Below are positions 10,755 to 12,442 of a stretch of DNA of 12,442 nucleotides, piece after piece. The translations under genes and the position numbers were made by a program. The stretch is from the NCBI GenBank assembly GCA_964426305.1, contig CAYRPO010000030.1:1-12442 (forward strand), written 5' to 3'. This DNA comes from CAYRPO01 sp964426305 (GTDB lineage: Bacteria > Patescibacteriota > Saccharimonadia > Saccharimonadales > CAIOMD01). Within the stretch, counting starts at the first letter, position 1; every line of letters begins with the position of its first letter. The notes under the pieces are model-generated. The model worked only from the letters and a program-made list of their open reading frames with translations. It did not search any database and was not told the DNA's origin.

Positions 10755-12442
10755 CTAATCTTTCTTGTCTTTAGTCTGTTCGCCTTTGTCGACGACTTCG
10801 CCTTCTACGGGCTTTTCTTTGTCATCTTTCTTGGCATCGCCTTCGGTTGGCTGAGCATCGGCAGCTGCAGATTCGTACAGCTTGGCTCCGATTGGCATGA
10901 GCTTGTCCGTCAAGACCTTGGCAGCCTTCTCTAGCTCGGCTGGGTCAGTTAGCTCAACCTTGCCCTTGGCTTCTTTAATGGCCTCTTCAAGCGCTTTCTT
11001 GTCGTCTTCACTCAGCTTGTNNNNNNNNNNNNNNNNNNNNNNNNNNNNNNNNNNNNNNNNNNNNNNNNNNNNNNNNNNNNNNNNNNNNNNNNNNNNNNNN
11101 NNNNNNNNNNNNNNNNNNNNTCTTCAAGCGCTTTCTTGTCGTCTTCACTCAGCTTGTCACCATTGTCACTGGCCAGTTTTTCGGCCTGATAAATAGCGTT
11201 TTCGAGCTGGTTGCGGGCATCAACTGCTTCGCGCTTTTTCTTGTCTTCTTCGGCGTGCGCTTCGGCCTCTTTACGAGCTTTTTCGACGTCGTCTTTGGAC
11301 AGATTACCGCTGTTCTGAATGGTAATGCTCTGTTCTTTGCCGGTTCCCTTGTCTTTGGCAGTCACATTCAAGATACCGTTGGCGTCGAGGTTAAAGGTAA
11401 CTTCGATCTGCGGAATGCCTCGAGGGGCAGGAGCAATACCGTCCAGTATGAAGCGGCCAAGGCTCTTGTTGTCGGCCGACATCTCGCGCTCACCTTGCAG
11501 TACATGAATTTCTACTTGGTTCTGATTGTCTGCAGCCGTACTAAAGGTCTCGCTCTTGCTAGTTGGAATGGTAGTGTTGCGGTCAATCAGCTTGGTACTG
11601 ACACCGCCCATAGTTTCGATGCCCAAAGAAAGTGGTGTTACGTCGAGCAGAAGAACGTCTTTGACGTCACCTGCCAGCACGCCACCCTGGATTGCGGCAC
11701 CTACGGCTACAACTTCGTCCGGATTAACACCCTTCATTGGTTCCTTGCCAAAGATCTTCTTGACCTTTTCTTGGACTGCTGGCATGCGAGTCATACCACC
11801 GACCAATACAACGGCGTCAATTTCACTGGCTTTCAGGCCGGCATCTTTCAGGGCCTTTTCGCAAGGTTCTGCTGTACGGTCAACAAGATCGCCAACGAGA
11901 CTTTCGAGTTTTGCTCGGTTCATCTTGAGCTCAAAGTGCACAGGACCATCTGCGGTTGCAGTTAGGAAAGGCAGATTGATATCAACTTCGTTGGTCGTAG
12001 ACAGTTCGATCTTGGCTTTTTCGGCTTCGTCACGTAAGCGTTGCATAGCTGCTTTGTCGTCGGTCAGGTCAAGACCGTGTTCTTTCTTGAACTCGGCCAA
12101 CAAATAGTTGACGATGGCACGGTCGAAATCAGCGCCACCTAGGTGTGTGTCGCCATTGGTACTTTTTACTTCAAAGACACCGTCACCAAGTTCTAGTACA
12201 GATACATCAAACGTACCACCACCTAGATCGTAGACAACAATCTTTTCGTCTTTACCTTCTTTGTCTAGACCGTAAGCTAGCGCAGCAGCAGTTGGTTCGT
12301 TAATAATACGTTTCACTTCTAGGCCAGCAATCTTGCCAGCGTCTTTGGTAGCGTGGCGCTGGGCGTCATCGAAGTACGCAGGCACGGTAATAACCGCTTC
12401 GGTGACCGGTTGACCCAAGAAGCTTTCGGCGTCGGCCTTGAG
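10755..12442 (-). CDS. dnaK: Chaperone protein DnaK (Hsp70), N-terminus outside window, interrupted by an assembly gap
   Basis: DnaK binds exposed hydrophobic peptides under ATP control with DnaJ and GrpE. Visible are the ATPase motifs 'EAVITVPAYFDDAQR', 'NEPTAAALAYGLD', 'DLGGGTFDVS' and 'VGGMTRMPAVQ', the linker 'DVLLLDVTPLSLGIE', the peptide-binding domain and the helical lid, ending in a charged tail (…GEQTKDKKD). About the first 120 residues lie beyond the right edge. The 100 N at 11021-11120 are artefactual: merging the identical 37 bases that flank them removes 137 bases, keeps the frame and gives 516 visible residues, running 'NGDKLSEDDKKALEEAIKEA' without a break. The expected total is about 636 residues, like E. 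coli. It is the first visible gene of the leftward set dnaK, unknown gene, dnaJ; any grpE or heat-shock operator would be further right. Confidence 0.96.
11021..11120. other. Assembly gap: 100 N within dnaK
   Basis: Exactly 100 N, the usual placeholder length for an unknown scaffold gap. Bases 10984-11020 and 11121-11157 are the same 37-base sequence, so the two contigs overlap and no sequence is missing. The repeat is not biological. Confidence 0.95.

Noticed and set aside
10984..11157. 37-bp direct repeat flanking the N run as a genuine repeat or duplication
   Set aside because: Both copies encode the same dnaK residues and merging them restores the frame, so it is contig overlap.
10882..11196. 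Rightward frame crossing the N run
   Set aside because: It consists of N-derived unknown residues plus dnaK antisense sequence.
11255..11965. Long rightward reading frame (236 codons) antisense to dnaK
   Set aside because: It is the well-known type of spurious frame opposite dnaK, caused by dnaK codon bias; no domain is visible in its translation.
1..12442. CRISPR array, insertion sequence or transposase
   Set aside because: No regularly spaced repeats, terminal inverted repeats with a transposase, or Cas-like proteins are visible.

Overview
The window looks like the chromosome of a small-genome bacterium of the Patescibacteria/CPR, most likely a Saccharibacteria (TM7) relative. This is inference from tight gene packing, several small single-pass membrane proteins, one of them with a 'Q(K)xGF' pilin-like N-terminus, few Shine-Dalgarno sites, and the type of unknown polytopic proteins. 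No rRNA or other species marker is present. TGA is used as a normal stop, for example in the ATGA overlaps at 2358-2361 and 10149-10152, which argues against the UGA-recoding CPR groups (Gracilibacteria, Absconditabacteria).

Left part (1-500): the 3' two thirds of a tRNA-Lys(TTT) gene, a Rho-independent terminator, then about 145 bp of strongly folded non-coding DNA. This carries an exact 21-bp second copy of the tRNA 3' end and an inverted 12-bp copy of its T-arm, as at a used or decayed integration site. A 49-residue membrane sORF follows.

Central part (504-6072) is built around amide-bond chemistry. A leftward set of four genes runs from a near-perfect sigma70-type promoter: an ATP-dependent Zn-protease-family (retropepsin-like) protein, RimK, a membrane-anchored DUF192 protein and a small polytopic membrane protein. 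The first two correspond to the RimB/RimK pair, which edits glutamate tails on ribosomal protein S6. Divergent from it is an ATP-grasp ligase resembling L-amino-acid ligases of the BacD type. Its 3' end overlaps by 42 bp the 3' end of an opposing ATP-grasp protein that resembles the ligase domain of cyanophycin synthetase/GshF. That gene in turn is divergent from a peptidase S51 (PepE/cyanophycinase) gene. Three ATP-grasp ligases and two peptidase-family proteins in under 5 kb suggest a make-and-break system for glutamate tails or small peptides. The products are unknown.

Region 6073-6456 has no convincing gene on either strand but contains nested helices, including a compact four-helix fold and two GAGA tetraloop hairpins, so it is a candidate structured RNA.

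Right part (6457-12442) is all leftward: dnaK (N-terminus outside the window), an AT-rich 199-residue membrane-anchored protein of unknown function inserted between dnaK and dnaJ, dnaJ, a 791-residue protein with about 20 or more membrane segments, and a 35-residue membrane sORF. The run of 100 N in dnaK is an assembly artefact: the same 37 bases lie on both sides, and merging them restores an uninterrupted dnaK reading frame.
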